NCBI RefSeq assembly: GCF_002198655.1
Contig: NZ_MWLN01000191.1
Span: 270,839 to 330,139 of the forward strand
Direction: 5' to 3'
DNA: 59,301 nt
Source of the DNA: Kineosporia sp. A_224
Lineage (GTDB): Bacteria; Actinomycetota; Actinomycetes; Actinomycetales; Kineosporiaceae
Position numbers and translations under genes: made by a program. Below the pieces are notes generated by a model, which made no database searches, had not been told where the DNA came from, and was given only the letters and a program-made list of their open reading frames with translations. Of the stretch, positions 44,404 through 53,270 are shown one piece after another. How positions within the stretch are numbered: position 1 is the first letter of the stretch; each line of letters begins with the position of its first letter.

Positions 44404-44821
44404 GCTCGAAGCGTGACCCCCGGTCGGCGACGCGCGGTACGACGAACGTCCCGCCGGCGGCCGAGCTCGTCGTCCGCCGCAGCAGGCCTACGCGGCGTGC
44501 GTGTCCTCGCTCGCGCCGAACCGGTGCCAGCAGGTCCGCACGCAGCCGCAGGAGCCGGCGCGTACGCGCCGGCCCTCATGGTCCGGACGGCCGGTCTCGG
44601 CGGACGCCGGCGGGTCCGGCGTCTGAGGCTGGGTCGTGTCCACACCCCGACGGTGCACGGCCGGGATGACCGCCGGGGCACGGCGACGTCTCGCCCGGGT
44701 GAACACTCGTGGCGCCGCACCCCGTCCACCACGCCGCTGCGGGGACGCGTCAGCCGCTGGTCATCCGCCGCTCAACCGCCGGGCTGCCCGGCGTCCACCT
44801 CCCGCCGACACCGTGCTGCGC
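44404..44821. other. 418-bp region between acr3 and phoD
   Basis: No recognised gene. It carries promoter regions for acr3 (leftward) and phoD (rightward) that I could not pin down, and a small coding-like frame on the minus strand (44643 to 44488). The long plus-strand frame that reaches into phoD from 44636 has poor codon use before the Tat signal. Confidence 0.5.
44488..44643 (-). CDS. Possible 51-aa cysteine-containing small protein
   Basis: From GTG 44643 a 51-codon frame has almost only G/C third positions and ends with SCGCVRTCWHRFGASEDTHA and a final alanine. The C-x-C-x3-C plus Trp-His arrangement could bind metal. It lies upstream of acr3 on the same strand. No family recognised and no clear ribosome site, so it is only a candidate. 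Confidence 0.3.
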   Translation of the reverse strand: MDTTQPQTPDPPASAETGRPDHEGRRVRAGSCGCVRTCWHRFGASEDTHAA

Positions 44822-46396
44822 ATGACGACGACCCCCCTCCCCCGCCGCAGCTTCCTCCTCGGTGCCGCCGGACTGGCCGGCGCCCTCCCCTCGATCTCCG
44901 CCGCCGCACCGGCCCGGGCGGCGTCCTTCGTCCCGTCGGCCGCCCCGCTCCTCACGCACGGCGTCATGAGCGGTGACGTCACCCGCTCCGGCGGCGTGGT
45001 CTGGGCGCGCGCCGACCGCCCGGCCCGGATGTTCGTCCAGCTCTCGCCGACCGGGGGCTTCTCGGCCCGCGACCGGGTGCGGACCGTCCGCGGCCCGCTC
45101 CTGCTGCCCGACAGCGACTTCACCGGCCGCGTGGTGCTCAGCGGGCTCCCCGCCGGCAGCGACGTCCCGTTCCGGGTCGTCCTCGCCGACCCGGACGCCG
45201 TGCGGCCGCACGGCGACCACGCCGAGGGCTCCTTCCGCACCGCCCCGCGGCACGGCGACGACGTGCGGTTCCTCTGGAGCGGCGACCAGGCCGGCCAGGG
45301 CTGGGGCCGCAACCCCGACATCGGCGGCTTCCCGATCTTCGACGCGATGCTCGCCCGCGACCCCGACTTCTTCCTCCACAGCGGCGACTCGATCTACGCC
45401 GACGGTCCCATCACCGGGGACGTCACGCTGCCGGACGGGCGGGTCTACCGGAACGTCCTGGAGGAGGCCAAGACGCACGTCGCGCAGACCCTCGACGACT
45501 TCCGCGGGGCGTACAAGTACAACCTCGGCGACGCCGCGATGCAGCGCTTCAACGCGCGCGTGCCGTTCGTCAACCAGTGGGACGACCACGAGGTGCACAA
45601 CAACTGGTACCCCGGCCAGATCCTCGGCGACGCCCGCTACACCGAGAAGAACGTCGACGTCCTCGCCGCCCGCGCCTTCCGGGCGTGGACGGAGTTCTTC
45701 CCCGTCGGGCCGCTCACGGCGGACCGGAACCGGGTGTACCGCACGCTGTCCCACGGGCCGCTGCTCGACGTCTTCGTCATCGACATGCGGACCTACCGCG
45801 ACGCGAACACCCCCGGCCTCGAGCCCGGTGCGCCGGCCGCGCTCGACGGCATCCTCGGCACCGAGCAGGCCCGCTGGCTCGTGCGCTCGCTGGCCGAGTC
45901 GGAGGCCACCTGGAAGGTCATCGCGTCCGACATGCCGATCGGGCTCGTCGTGCCCGACGGGGCGGTCGACATCGAGGCGGTCGCCCAGGGCGACGGCGGG
46001 GTGCCGCTGGGCCGCGAGCGGCAGATCGCATGGATCCTCCAGCAGATCCACCGCCGCGGCATCGAGAACACCCTGTGGCTCACGGCCGACGTGCACTACA
46101 CGGCCGCGCACCACTACGACCCGGCGAGGGCGTCGTTCACGGACTTCGCGCCCTTCTGGGAGTTCGTGTCCGGCCCGATGCACGCGGGCGCCTTCGGCCC
46201 GAACCGGCTCGACGGCACCTTCGGCCCGACCGCCGAGTTCGTCGCCGCCCCGCCGCGGGCGAACGCCTCGCCGCTGGAGGGCTACCAGTTCTTCGGCGAG
46301 GTGAACATCGACGGCGGCAGCAAGCGGCTCACCGTCGACCTGCGGGATCTGTCCGGTGCCTCGCTGTGGTCGGTCACGCTGGACCCGCAGGGCTGA
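44822..46396 (+). CDS. phoD: Alkaline phosphatase D (PhoD-like), Tat-exported
   Basis: This 524-aa phosphodiesterase/phosphatase starts with a Tat signal, PRRSFLLGAAGLAGALP (residues 8-24), and is expected outside the cell. Metal and catalytic motifs include SGDQAGQGWGRN, DFFLHSGDSIYADGP, FVNQWDDHEVHNNWYPG and WLTADVHYTAAHHYDP. PhoD enzymes use Ca2+/Fe3+ and release phosphate from phosphodiesters such as teichoic acids. It converges on the surface/Pst locus; released phosphate would suit the PstS/PstB proteins. ATG 44822 precedes the twin arginines by seven residues; no good ribosome site is seen. Confidence 0.93.
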   Translation: MTTTPLPRRSFLLGAAGLAGALPSISAAAPARAASFVPSAAPLLTHGVMSGDVTRSGGVVWARADRPARMFVQLSPTGGFSARDRVRTVRGPLLLPDSDFTGRVVLSGLPAGSDVPFRVVLADPDAVRPHGDHAEGSFRTAPRHGDDVRFLWSGDQAGQGWGRNPDIGGFPIFDAMLARDPDFFLHSGDSIYADGPITGDVTLPDGRVYRNVLEEAKTHVAQTLDDFRGAYKYNLGDAAMQRFNARVPFVNQWDDHEVHNNWYPGQILGDARYTEKNVDVLAARAFRAWTEFFPVGPLTADRNRVYRTLSHGPLLDVFVIDMRTYRDANTPGLEPGAPAALDGILGTEQARWLVRSLAESEATWKVIASDMPIGLVVPDGAVDIEAVAQGDGGVPLGRERQIAWILQQIHRRGIENTLWLTADVHYTAAHHYDPARASFTDFAPFWEFVSGPMHAGAFGPNRLDGTFGPTAEFVAAPPRANASPLEGYQFFGEVNIDGGSKRLTVDLRDLSGASLWSVTLDPQG

Positions 46397-46400
46397 GAGC

Positions 46401-46440
46401 CCGCCGCGTCCCGGGGCCGGTCAGCCCCGGGACGCGGCGG
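46401..46440. terminator. Bidirectional terminator between phoD and the surface locus
   Basis: A perfect 17-bp stem (46401-46417 with 46424-46440) closes a 6-base loop. The stop codon of the lytic transglycosylase (46421-46423, minus strand) is in the loop, and the stem starts five bases after the phoD stop. No T-run; very GC-rich. Confidence 0.7.
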
Positions 46441-47236
46441 CGTAGCCGTTGCTCGCCTGCGTCACCCGGGCCACGTAGGCGGACGACGCGTTGTAGGCCA
46501 GGACGGCGCGCCGCCACGCGGCACCGTCCCGCAGGTCGCCCGCACCGGCGTGGCACAGGTAGCGCCCGGCCGCGAGAGCGGCGTCGGGCAGGACGAACGG
46601 GTCGGCGACGCCGTCCCCGTCGCCGTCCGCGCCCCAGCGGCGCCAGGTGCCGGGGATGAACTGCATCGCCCCGACCGCGCGGTCGTGGACGGCGTCCCCG
46701 TCGAACCGGCCGCCGTCGCTGTCGGCGACGGCCGCGACCCCGTTGCCGTCCAACGGGATCCCGACGACCGGCGGGTCGGAGCGACCGTCAGCCCCCAGGG
46801 CGGCGCCGCGGAACCGGCCGTGGTCGGACTCCACCGCGCCGATGCCCGCGAGCGCCACCCAGGACAGGTGGCAGGCCGGGTCCTCGGCGGCCAGGCGCAC
46901 CTCGGCGGCGCCGTAGGCGGCCAGGGCGACGGCCGGCACCCCCACCCGGGGGGAGAGCCCTTCGGCCCAGCCCCGGAGGCGTTGCGGCCCAGCCGTTCCC
47001 GCCGCGCCCCGGGCCGGGGCAGCAGCCGGTGCGGCGGCGCCGGCGACCGGGGCGGCCGCGGTGTCGTCGAGGACCGCCCCCTCGGCACCGACGGCGAGCG
47101 GGTCCTGCACCGTGGCGGCACCGCGGGCGATCGTCACGGCCCACGCCGCCTGGCCGCCGAGCAGGACCACGCCGGTGACGACCGCCGCCGCCCGGGCGGC
47201 CCTGCGCAGCGCCGAGGGCCGGTGCGGCACCGTCAT
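46421..47236 (-). CDS. Secreted lytic transglycosylase (SLT/MltB-like)
   Basis: This 271-aa protein has a basic N-terminus, a membrane/signal segment AAAVVTGVVLLGGQAAWAV (about 15-35), an Ala/Pro-rich linker and a transglycosylase domain. The catalytic Glu is in WVALAGIGAVESDHGRF; other motifs are AVGAMQFIPGTWRRWGADG and AVLAYNASSAYVARV, typical of MltB-like enzymes that cleave peptidoglycan. It is the last gene of the surface locus and is coupled to pstB by ATGA. It may open the wall for assembly of the surface proteins. Confidence 0.88.
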   Translation of the reverse strand: MTVPHRPSALRRAARAAAVVTGVVLLGGQAAWAVTIARGAATVQDPLAVGAEGAVLDDTAAAPVAGAAAPAAAPARGAAGTAGPQRLRGWAEGLSPRVGVPAVALAAYGAAEVRLAAEDPACHLSWVALAGIGAVESDHGRFRGAALGADGRSDPPVVGIPLDGNGVAAVADSDGGRFDGDAVHDRAVGAMQFIPGTWRRWGADGDGDGVADPFVLPDAALAAGRYLCHAGAGDLRDGAAWRRAVLAYNASSAYVARVTQASNGYAAASRG

Positions 47237-48057
47237 CCGAACCGGCCGTTGACGTAGTCCGCCGTCCGGGCGTCGACCGGGCTCGCGAACATGAGGTCGG
47301 TCGGGCCGTGCTCGACGATGACCCCGGGCGCGTTGTGCTCGGCGAGGAAGAACGCGCACTGGTGCGAGACCCGGGCCGCCTGCTGCATGTTGTGGGTGAC
47401 GATGACGATCGTCACCTCGTCGGCGAGCTCCTCGATCGTCTCCTCGATCCGACGGGTCGACGTCGGGTCGAGCGCCGAGCAGGGCTCGTCCATGAGCAGC
47501 ACCCGGGGCCGGACCGCGAGGGACCGGGCGATGCAGAGCCGTTGCTGCTGGCCGCCGGAGAGCGCGCCCCCGGGCTGGTGCAGCCGGTCCCGGACCTCCT
47601 TCCACAGCCCGGCCCTGGTGAGCGACTCCTCGACGAGCCGGTCCTTGGTGCTGCGCGGCGCCTTGGTCCCGGTGAGGCGCAGACCGGCGAGGACGTTGTC
47701 GAAGATGGACATCGCGGGGAACGGGTTGGGCTTCTGGAAGACCATGCCGACCTGGCGACGGGCATCGGTGAGGCGCCGGTTGCGGTCGTAGAGGTCCTGG
47801 CCGTCGAGCAGCACCTCACCGGCCAGGGACGCGGAGGGGACGAGCTCGTGCATCCGGTTGAGGATCCGCAGGAACGTCGACTTCCCGCAGCCCGAGGGGC
47901 CGATGAGCGCGGTGACCCGGCCGGCAGGCATGAGCAGCGACACCCTGTCGAGGATCTTCCGCTCGCCGAACCACGCGGAGATGTTGCGCGCGTCGAGCGA
48001 GGCGAGCGCGGTCGTCAGGTCGACGGTGGTCGGCGGGTGCGTCGTCGGGCTCGTCAT
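47233..48057 (-). CDS. pstB: Phosphate-type ABC transporter ATP-binding protein PstB
   Basis: This 274-aa ATPase has Walker A LIGPSGCGKSTFLRILNRM, the PstB-specific VGMVFQKPNPFPAMSIFDNV, signature GGALSGGQQQRLCIARSLAV, Walker B VLLMDEPCSALDPTSTRRIE and VTHNMQQAARVS. It would energise phosphate import with PstC/PstA, which are not in the window. GAGGAG precedes ATG 48057. It lies downstream of the sortase-like gene by 29 bases and overlaps the transglycosylase gene. Sitting inside a surface-protein operon is unusual for pstB. Confidence 0.92.
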   Translation of the reverse strand: MTSPTTHPPTTVDLTTALASLDARNISAWFGERKILDRVSLLMPAGRVTALIGPSGCGKSTFLRILNRMHELVPSASLAGEVLLDGQDLYDRNRRLTDARRQVGMVFQKPNPFPAMSIFDNVLAGLRLTGTKAPRSTKDRLVEESLTRAGLWKEVRDRLHQPGGALSGGQQQRLCIARSLAVRPRVLLMDEPCSALDPTSTRRIEETIEELADEVTIVIVTHNMQQAARVSHQCAFFLAEHNAPGVIVEHGPTDLMFASPVDARTADYVNGRFG

Positions 48058-48086
48058 CGTCGTCTCCTCGTTCTCGGGCAACGGGT

Positions 48087-49136
48087 TCACATCAGGTTCG
48101 GCAGGAGGCGGGCCACCTGGGCGCTGAGCGCGACGCCGATCGCGAGCAGCAGGGGGCCGCCCGCGGTCCAGGCCTGCCGGGCGCCCCACCGGAAGCGGGC
48201 CCAGGTCACCGCAACGGAAGCGGCGAAGAGGAGCTGGGTCAGCAGGAGCACCCACACCCACACCCCTGGCTCGCCCTGCAGCGGGCGCTCCGGGAGCGGC
48301 AGGGACGCGGCAGTGAGGGGGCGCGGTCCGCTGTCGTGGACGGCCGGTGCCGGCCGCTCGCCCGGCTTCTGCGTGCTCACGAGGTCGGCGTCCACCCGCA
48401 GCGTGCCCTGCGGGACCCAGTCACCGCCCGCCGCGGTCATGAGGATCATCCGGCCCTTGCCCGCCTGCACGAGCGGCGGCGCCGGGTCCCCCGCCCGCCG
48501 GACCCCGATGACGCGGTACGTCGCCGTCCCCTGGCCGGTCGTCACCGTGAAGACCTGGCCCTTGCGCAGCCGCTTGATCTCGTGGAACGGCCCGCCGAAG
48601 GCGGCCTGCCGGCCCATGAGGACGCTGACGCCCTCCTGCCCGGGCAGGGCGCTGTCGCGGCGGTGCCCCGGCCCCGAGCGGAGCACACCGGACGTCGTCC
48701 CCTCGAGCACGACCTCGCGCAGGCCGATCTGCGGGATGTCGAGGACGGCGACCGGCGTGCCGAGCGAACGCAGCCGTCCCTTGGCGTCGGTCTGGGTGAC
48801 CGGCGCCGTGCCCGTGGCCAGTTGCCCCCGCAGGAGGGCGAACGCCGTCTGCTGGTCGCGGGCGTGGCGGACGCCGCCGACGACGCTGATCGTCGCCATG
48901 AACGTCAGCGCCATGATGCTGACGATCGTCATGACCGACGAGACGACGTAGAGCGGACGGTCCTGGGCCGACGCCGCAGGCCGGCCGGACCCGGCGGGTG
49001 CCGCGGGCGGCGACGCACCCACGAGCGACACGTCGTCCGTCCGCCGGACCTCCAGGCCTGCGGCACCGGTGATGACGGGCGGCAGCGGCCGGGTGTCGTC
49101 CACGGCGGACGCCGTCCCCTCGACCGTCCGCGCCAT
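48087..49136 (-). CDS. Sortase-fold membrane protein lacking catalytic His and Cys (pseudosortase)
   Basis: This 349-aa protein has a cytoplasmic N-terminus, a membrane segment (YVVSSVMTIVSIMALTFMA, about 65-88), an extracellular sortase-like barrel, and two C-terminal membrane segments (VWVWVLLLTQLLFAASVAV; GPLLLAIGVALSAQVARLL). The barrel shows LDIPQIGLREVVLEGTTSG, RSGPGHRRDSALPGQEGVS, then VLMGRQAAFGGPFHEI where active sortases have G-H-R, and GRMILMTAAGG where they have L-x-T-C. So both catalytic His and Cys are replaced; the Arg in TLRVDADL remains. ATG 49136 overlaps the stop of the upstream Ig-repeat gene by one base. Probably a structural or sensing role. Confidence 0.8.
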   Translation of the reverse strand: MARTVEGTASAVDDTRPLPPVITGAAGLEVRRTDDVSLVGASPPAAPAGSGRPAASAQDRPLYVVSSVMTIVSIMALTFMATISVVGGVRHARDQQTAFALLRGQLATGTAPVTQTDAKGRLRSLGTPVAVLDIPQIGLREVVLEGTTSGVLRSGPGHRRDSALPGQEGVSVLMGRQAAFGGPFHEIKRLRKGQVFTVTTGQGTATYRVIGVRRAGDPAPPLVQAGKGRMILMTAAGGDWVPQGTLRVDADLVSTQKPGERPAPAVHDSGPRPLTAASLPLPERPLQGEPGVWVWVLLLTQLLFAASVAVTWARFRWGARQAWTAGGPLLLAIGVALSAQVARLLPNLM

Positions 49137-51205
49137 CAGCGGGCCACCCTGACCGGCGGGCTCACGCGGTAGACGGCTCCCGAGGGGTTCGCGGCGGTGG
49201 CACGGCAGCGCAGCGCAGCCCCGCGGTCGGCGGCGACCGGCCGGTACGTCGCCCGGGTGGCGCCGGAGATCCGCACCCGGTTGCGCTCCCACCGGTAGCC
49301 GAGCGACGCGGCCCCGGCGAACCTGGCCGCGCACGTCACCGTCGAGCCGACCGCGGCCTTCCCGGTCACCGCGGCCTCGCGCTGCGGGACCGGCGGGAGC
49401 CCCTTCGCCATGACGAAGAAGGTCTCCGGGGAGACGGAGGTGTTGTACGGCGGGCTGTTCACAGGGTCCGGCACGAACGTCGCAGTGACGTAGTAGAGGC
49501 CGAACTCGAGCGCGGGGACCGACACCTGGGCCCTGCCGGCCTTCAGCACTGCCTCACCGAGCGCCGTGACCGTCCCGTCCTTGTCCGCGTCGAAGCGCAC
49601 CTTCCCCTTCGCCGTGACCTGGTCGAGCGTCGCCTCGAGCACGACCGGCAGCCCGACGTCCTGACGGAACTGCGGCTTGACGACGATCGAGCTCACCGTG
49701 GGGATGCCGACGAGCACCGGGTCCTGGCTGAGCCAGTGCTCGCTGTCGTAGAACCACAGCCGGGCGACGAAGAACCCGGACGACTGCAGCGTGAGGCTGT
49801 CCTGGCACGTGACGAAGACGAAGTACTTCCCCGGCGTGATCGGCGCCACGAGGTCGACCCGCTTGAGGGAGACGGTCGACCCGGCCGTGGTCAGCGCCCC
49901 TTCGACCGGGACGGTGAGCCCCGCCGCCCACGCACCGGGACCCTTCATGGTCGCGACGACCGAGTCCCCGCCCGGGCAGGGCGTCGACGCGGCGAGGATG
50001 ATCCCGAGCGAGTCCTTCGCGGAGCCGTTGGCACCGTCCACGGTGAGGTCGTCGACGAACGCACCACCGCCCCCGGTCGACGGGGCCACGGTGAGCAGCA
50101 CAGCGGCGGAGGAGGACCCGGCGAAGGCTGCCACGTCGGCGGGCACGAACCTCGCCGACAGGGAGCGGCTCCCGGGGTCCAGCGCCGCCGTCGAGAACGT
50201 CGCCGTCCCCGCGGCCACTGCGCCGGTGCCGATCGCGGCGCCGTCCGCCAGGAAGGTGACGGTCCCGCCCGCTGCCGCCGGCGCGATCGTCGCGGTGAGG
50301 GTGACGGTGCTGCCCTGAGGCGCGGTGCCGGACGGGCTGACGGCGAGCGTCGTCGTCGTCGCCTGCTGACCGGCGGTGAGCACCGTGACCGACCGCGTCG
50401 GCGAGACGGACGTGAGGAACGTCGTCCCCGACGGCACGAACGTCGCGACGAGGTCGTGCGTCCCCGCGGTCAGCGTGGTGGTCGTCAGGCCCGCCGCCCC
50501 TGCCGAGAGGGGGACCGGCGCCCCGACGGGCACCGTGCCCTGCCCGGCGACGACCTCGCCGAACTGCACGCTGCCGGCCGCGGCCGCAGGGGTCACCGAG
50601 GCGCTGAGGGTCAACGGCGCACCGGCCGCGACCGAGTCCGGGGGGCTCAGCGTGAGAGCGGTCGTCGTGGCCGTCGCACCCGGGACGACCCAGGTGGCGG
50701 TCGGTCCCGGCCCGGTGCCGACCCCGCCGCTCACCGTGAAGGTCCCGTCGAACTGCGCCGTCGGCGAGGAGAACGCGTCGGGGTAGCAGACGAGCTGGAC
50801 GTCGTACGAGCCGTTGACGAGCACCTTGCCGGCGGTCTGGGCGAGCCCCTTGAGGTTGTTGTCGAGCGGGATCCCGCTCGTCGTGATGGCGTTGACGTCG
50901 GTCTGGTTCGCCGAGATGACGAGCGCCCCGGGAGCGATCCCGGCGTCGACGCTCTCGAAGAAGCCGTTGATCGTCGTGGTCCCCGCAGGGCACGGCGCCG
51001 ACGTCCGGACGGCGACCGGGATCCCCGTGTCGGTCGTCGTCACCGTCCCGGTCAGGGTGCCGATGCTGCGCGCGTACTCGTTCGGCGTCGCGTCCGCCGG
51101 CGCGCTCGCGACGAGCCCGGAGAGCACGAGCAGGCCGGCGGTCACCCCGCCGGCCCAGCTGCGCCACTGCGTCCGTGCCGCGGTGGCACCCGTGCGTACG
51201 GTCAT
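49136..51205 (-). CDS. Secreted Ig-like repeat surface protein
   Basis: This 689-aa protein has a signal peptide (WAGGVTAGLLVLSGLVASAP, cleavage near residue 40), an N-terminal domain of about 125 residues shared with the WxL protein at 53320, two or three bacterial Ig-like repeats (TTTALTLSPPDSVAAGAPLT; TTTLAVSPSGTAPQGSTVTL), a distinct domain with conserved cysteines (AASTPCPGGDSVV, VFVTCQDSLTL), another Ig-like repeat and a C-terminal domain with GYRWERNRVRISGATRATY. It ends without a membrane anchor or sortase motif. Its ATG overlaps the upstream stop (ATGA). Likely an extracellular binding or matrix protein. Confidence 0.85.
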   Translation of the reverse strand: MTVRTGATAARTQWRSWAGGVTAGLLVLSGLVASAPADATPNEYARSIGTLTGTVTTTDTGIPVAVRTSAPCPAGTTTINGFFESVDAGIAPGALVISANQTDVNAITTSGIPLDNNLKGLAQTAGKVLVNGSYDVQLVCYPDAFSSPTAQFDGTFTVSGGVGTGPGPTATWVVPGATATTTALTLSPPDSVAAGAPLTLSASVTPAAAAGSVQFGEVVAGQGTVPVGAPVPLSAGAAGLTTTTLTAGTHDLVATFVPSGTTFLTSVSPTRSVTVLTAGQQATTTTLAVSPSGTAPQGSTVTLTATIAPAAAGGTVTFLADGAAIGTGAVAAGTATFSTAALDPGSRSLSARFVPADVAAFAGSSSAAVLLTVAPSTGGGGAFVDDLTVDGANGSAKDSLGIILAASTPCPGGDSVVATMKGPGAWAAGLTVPVEGALTTAGSTVSLKRVDLVAPITPGKYFVFVTCQDSLTLQSSGFFVARLWFYDSEHWLSQDPVLVGIPTVSSIVVKPQFRQDVGLPVVLEATLDQVTAKGKVRFDADKDGTVTALGEAVLKAGRAQVSVPALEFGLYYVTATFVPDPVNSPPYNTSVSPETFFVMAKGLPPVPQREAAVTGKAAVGSTVTCAARFAGAASLGYRWERNRVRISGATRATYRPVAADRGAALRCRATAANPSGAVYRVSPPVRVAR
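50711..51085 (-). repeat. Copy 1 of duplicated N-terminal domain (coding)
   Basis: This 375-bp segment encodes residues 41-165 of the Ig-repeat protein. Aligned by eye without gaps to residues 33-157 of the WxL protein (54448-54822), about 111 of 125 residues agree. Long stretches of DNA are identical too, so it is a direct repeat 3.7 kb apart on which recombination could act. Confidence 0.85.
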
Positions 51206-52095
51206 CGCCGGTCCGCCCGGCCGGCGCCGGTCCTGGGCCGGTCGTCGTCGGGCCAGGTCACCGCTGCGGCACCGCGCGTCCGGGTGCCGGCGTCTGGCTG
51301 CCCGCCACGGGTCCACAGCCAGACGGCGCCGCTCAGGGCCGCGACGACCAGGAGCACGAGGACGGGGACCGTGAACGCCGACCCGACCGTGGCGGGACGG
51401 CGCGCGGCGGCCTCCTGCACCGACTTCTGGGGTGCGGCGAGCGTCTCCAGGGCCTTCGGAGCGGGCGACGCCGTCGCCCTGCCCTGCTCCGCCGCGAGCT
51501 CGGCGTTGCGGGCGTCCCCCTGCGCCTTGACCGCGGCCGCGTAGGCCGGGAAGACCTGGGCGAGCATGAGGTCCGGGACTCCCGCCACCGGGGGCTTCTT
51601 CGGTACCGGCGCGGTGAAGTTCTCCCCGTCGGTCACCGTGACAGTGCCGCTGAAGGTCGCTGAGGTCTTCGTGAGGAACTGGTCCGAGCAGCGGACCTCC
51701 ACCCGGTACGGGCCGCTGAGCCGCTTGATGCCCTCCTCCTTCGCGAAGTTGCGCAGGTTGTCCTGCAGCGCGACACCGAAGGAGCCATCGTGCCGGACGG
51801 GGGCGTCCTGGTTGGGGACGACGATCTTGCCGGCCTTCGGGAAGCCCTGGCCGAAGATGTAGCCGACGACGTTCGTCGCCTCCTTCGGGCAGCCGGCCGA
51901 CGTCACCGCGTAGATCGGGGTGCCGATGGTGGCCTTGCCGGGCACGAACGTCAGCCCGCCGTCCGCGGCGCTCGCGGGGGCGGCGCCGGTACCGAGCCCG
52001 GCGAGGGCGAGACCGGTGACCGTCAGGGCGAGCGCGGCGGCCGTACGTGCGGGACGGCGGCGGACGACGCCACGGCGGTCGGCGAGCCGCGGCAT
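51202..52095 (-). CDS. Secreted, C-terminally anchored Ig-like protein
   Basis: This 297-aa protein has a signal peptide (RTAAALALTVTGLALAGLG, cleavage near residue 43), an extracellular domain with two Cys (SAGCPKEATNVVG, VEVRCSDQFLTK) and GLTFVPGKATIGTPIYAV, a helical stretch (AYAAAVKAQGDARNAELAAE), and a C-terminal membrane segment VGSAFTVPVLVLLVVAALSG followed by a basic tail. It is therefore a surface protein held in the membrane. ATG 52095; the stop overlaps the next gene by ATGA. It lies in a different frame from the open frame that runs on from the DUF916 gene. Confidence 0.82.
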   Translation of the reverse strand: MPRLADRRGVVRRRPARTAAALALTVTGLALAGLGTGAAPASAADGGLTFVPGKATIGTPIYAVTSAGCPKEATNVVGYIFGQGFPKAGKIVVPNQDAPVRHDGSFGVALQDNLRNFAKEEGIKRLSGPYRVEVRCSDQFLTKTSATFSGTVTVTDGENFTAPVPKKPPVAGVPDLMLAQVFPAYAAAVKAQGDARNAELAAEQGRATASPAPKALETLAAPQKSVQEAAARRPATVGSAFTVPVLVLLVVAALSGAVWLWTRGGQPDAGTRTRGAAAVTWPDDDRPRTGAGRADRR

Positions 52096-52096
52096 C

Positions 52097-53224
52097 GCCC
52101 CGGCCCGGGAGAGGTCGGGTGCCGGCGCCGACGAAGGACCGGTGCCGCCCGAAGGCCCGGCCGCGGCGCCGGAGCCAGACGGCGACGAGCACCCCGCCGA
52201 GGACGAGCAGCAGGACCACAGCGACCCAGGAGACGGCCAGGAACGACACCGACCCGACGGCCTGGGCGCTCGCCGGGTCGACGTTGCCGGTGACGGACAC
52301 CGGGTCGACGACGACCTCCGCCTCGTTGAAGAAGGTGGGGACGACCTTCTTCACGGTCGTCGTGTAGGTGAGCTCGTTGCCCGGCAGCAGCTCCGCCATG
52401 TCGGGGACCGCCACGGAACGGTCCGCGACGCCGAACAGGCCACCGACCCGGACGGTCTGGGTGCCCTCGAGGCGTACGTTGCCGGTGTTGCGGACCGTGT
52501 AGGTCACCTCGGCGTCACCGGTGAACGGCAGGCCGCCGGAGAAGTCGACGTCCGTCCTCGCCAGCTCGATCCTCGGCGTCAGGTCGCCCTTGACCCGGAC
52601 GTACACCCGGGTGCCCACCCGGTTGTCCCGGTTGACGACGTTGCCCTTGGCGTCCTTGGTCGTGGTCCGGAGCGAGGCGATGATGGCCGCGGCGTGGTCG
52701 CCGGGCTCGGCACCCTTCGGGACCCGGATCTCGATCGGCGTGATGTACGCCGAACGGGCGGGGACGGTGACCTGGCTGCGCCGGAGCCTGACCCAGGACC
52801 CGAGGTCGGTCGAGCGCTTGTCCCGGGTGAGGGCGTCGAAGGCACCCTCCGGGGTGTTCAGCGCGTCCGCGGGGTAGACCGTGAGGGTCACCGGCAGCGC
52901 GGACACGTTGACGAACGCGACGTGGTCGAAGAACCGCTGCCCGGGGGCGACGTCCCGGTACGTGAGGTTGGGGCGCGCGTCCGGCTTCTTCGCGGACGCC
53001 GGCTGCACCCCGAAGCTGCGCTTGCCGTCGTCGCCCAGCCGGTTCTCGGCCGCGAGCAGCGGACCGTGGGCGAGCGGGACCGTGACACCCGCGACGGACG
53101 GCGAGGCCGACGCCGGAGCCGCACCGGCCAGGGCGCTGCCGGCGGCGGCGCCGAGCAGACCGAGGGCGACGGCCGCTGAGGCGATGCGGCGGACGGTCGG
53201 GCGGGACGTCGGCAGCGTCGTCAT
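52097..53224 (-). CDS. DUF916 / WxL-interacting peptidoglycan-binding protein, stop codon missing
   Basis: This protein of about 375 aa has a signal peptide (AAVALGLLGAAAGSALAG), a DUF916-type domain (FGVQPASAKKPDARPNLTYR, PGQRFFDHVAFVNVSALPVT, SAYITPIEIRVPKGAEPGDH, TRVYVRVKGDLTPRIELA), a second beta domain (VTYTVRNTGNVRLEGTQTV) and a C-terminal membrane segment WVAVVLLLVLGGVLVAVWL with basic tail. This is the partner of WxL proteins. The family normally ends just after the tail, but the frame stays open across the next gene and joins the Ig-repeat gene (stop 49136). The 3' end given here is therefore an estimate; an indel near 52100-52200 is likely. Confidence 0.78.
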
Positions 53225-53270
53225 GGCGGTTCTCCGGTTCCGGAAACAGGTGAGGCGGGGGGACGAGGGT

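Noticed and set aside
49136-53224. A single 1362-aa secreted protein on the minus strand
   Set aside because: Its middle third is low-complexity Arg/Gly/Pro text, out of frame with a clear 297-aa secreted, anchored protein. Treated as three genes with one missing stop.
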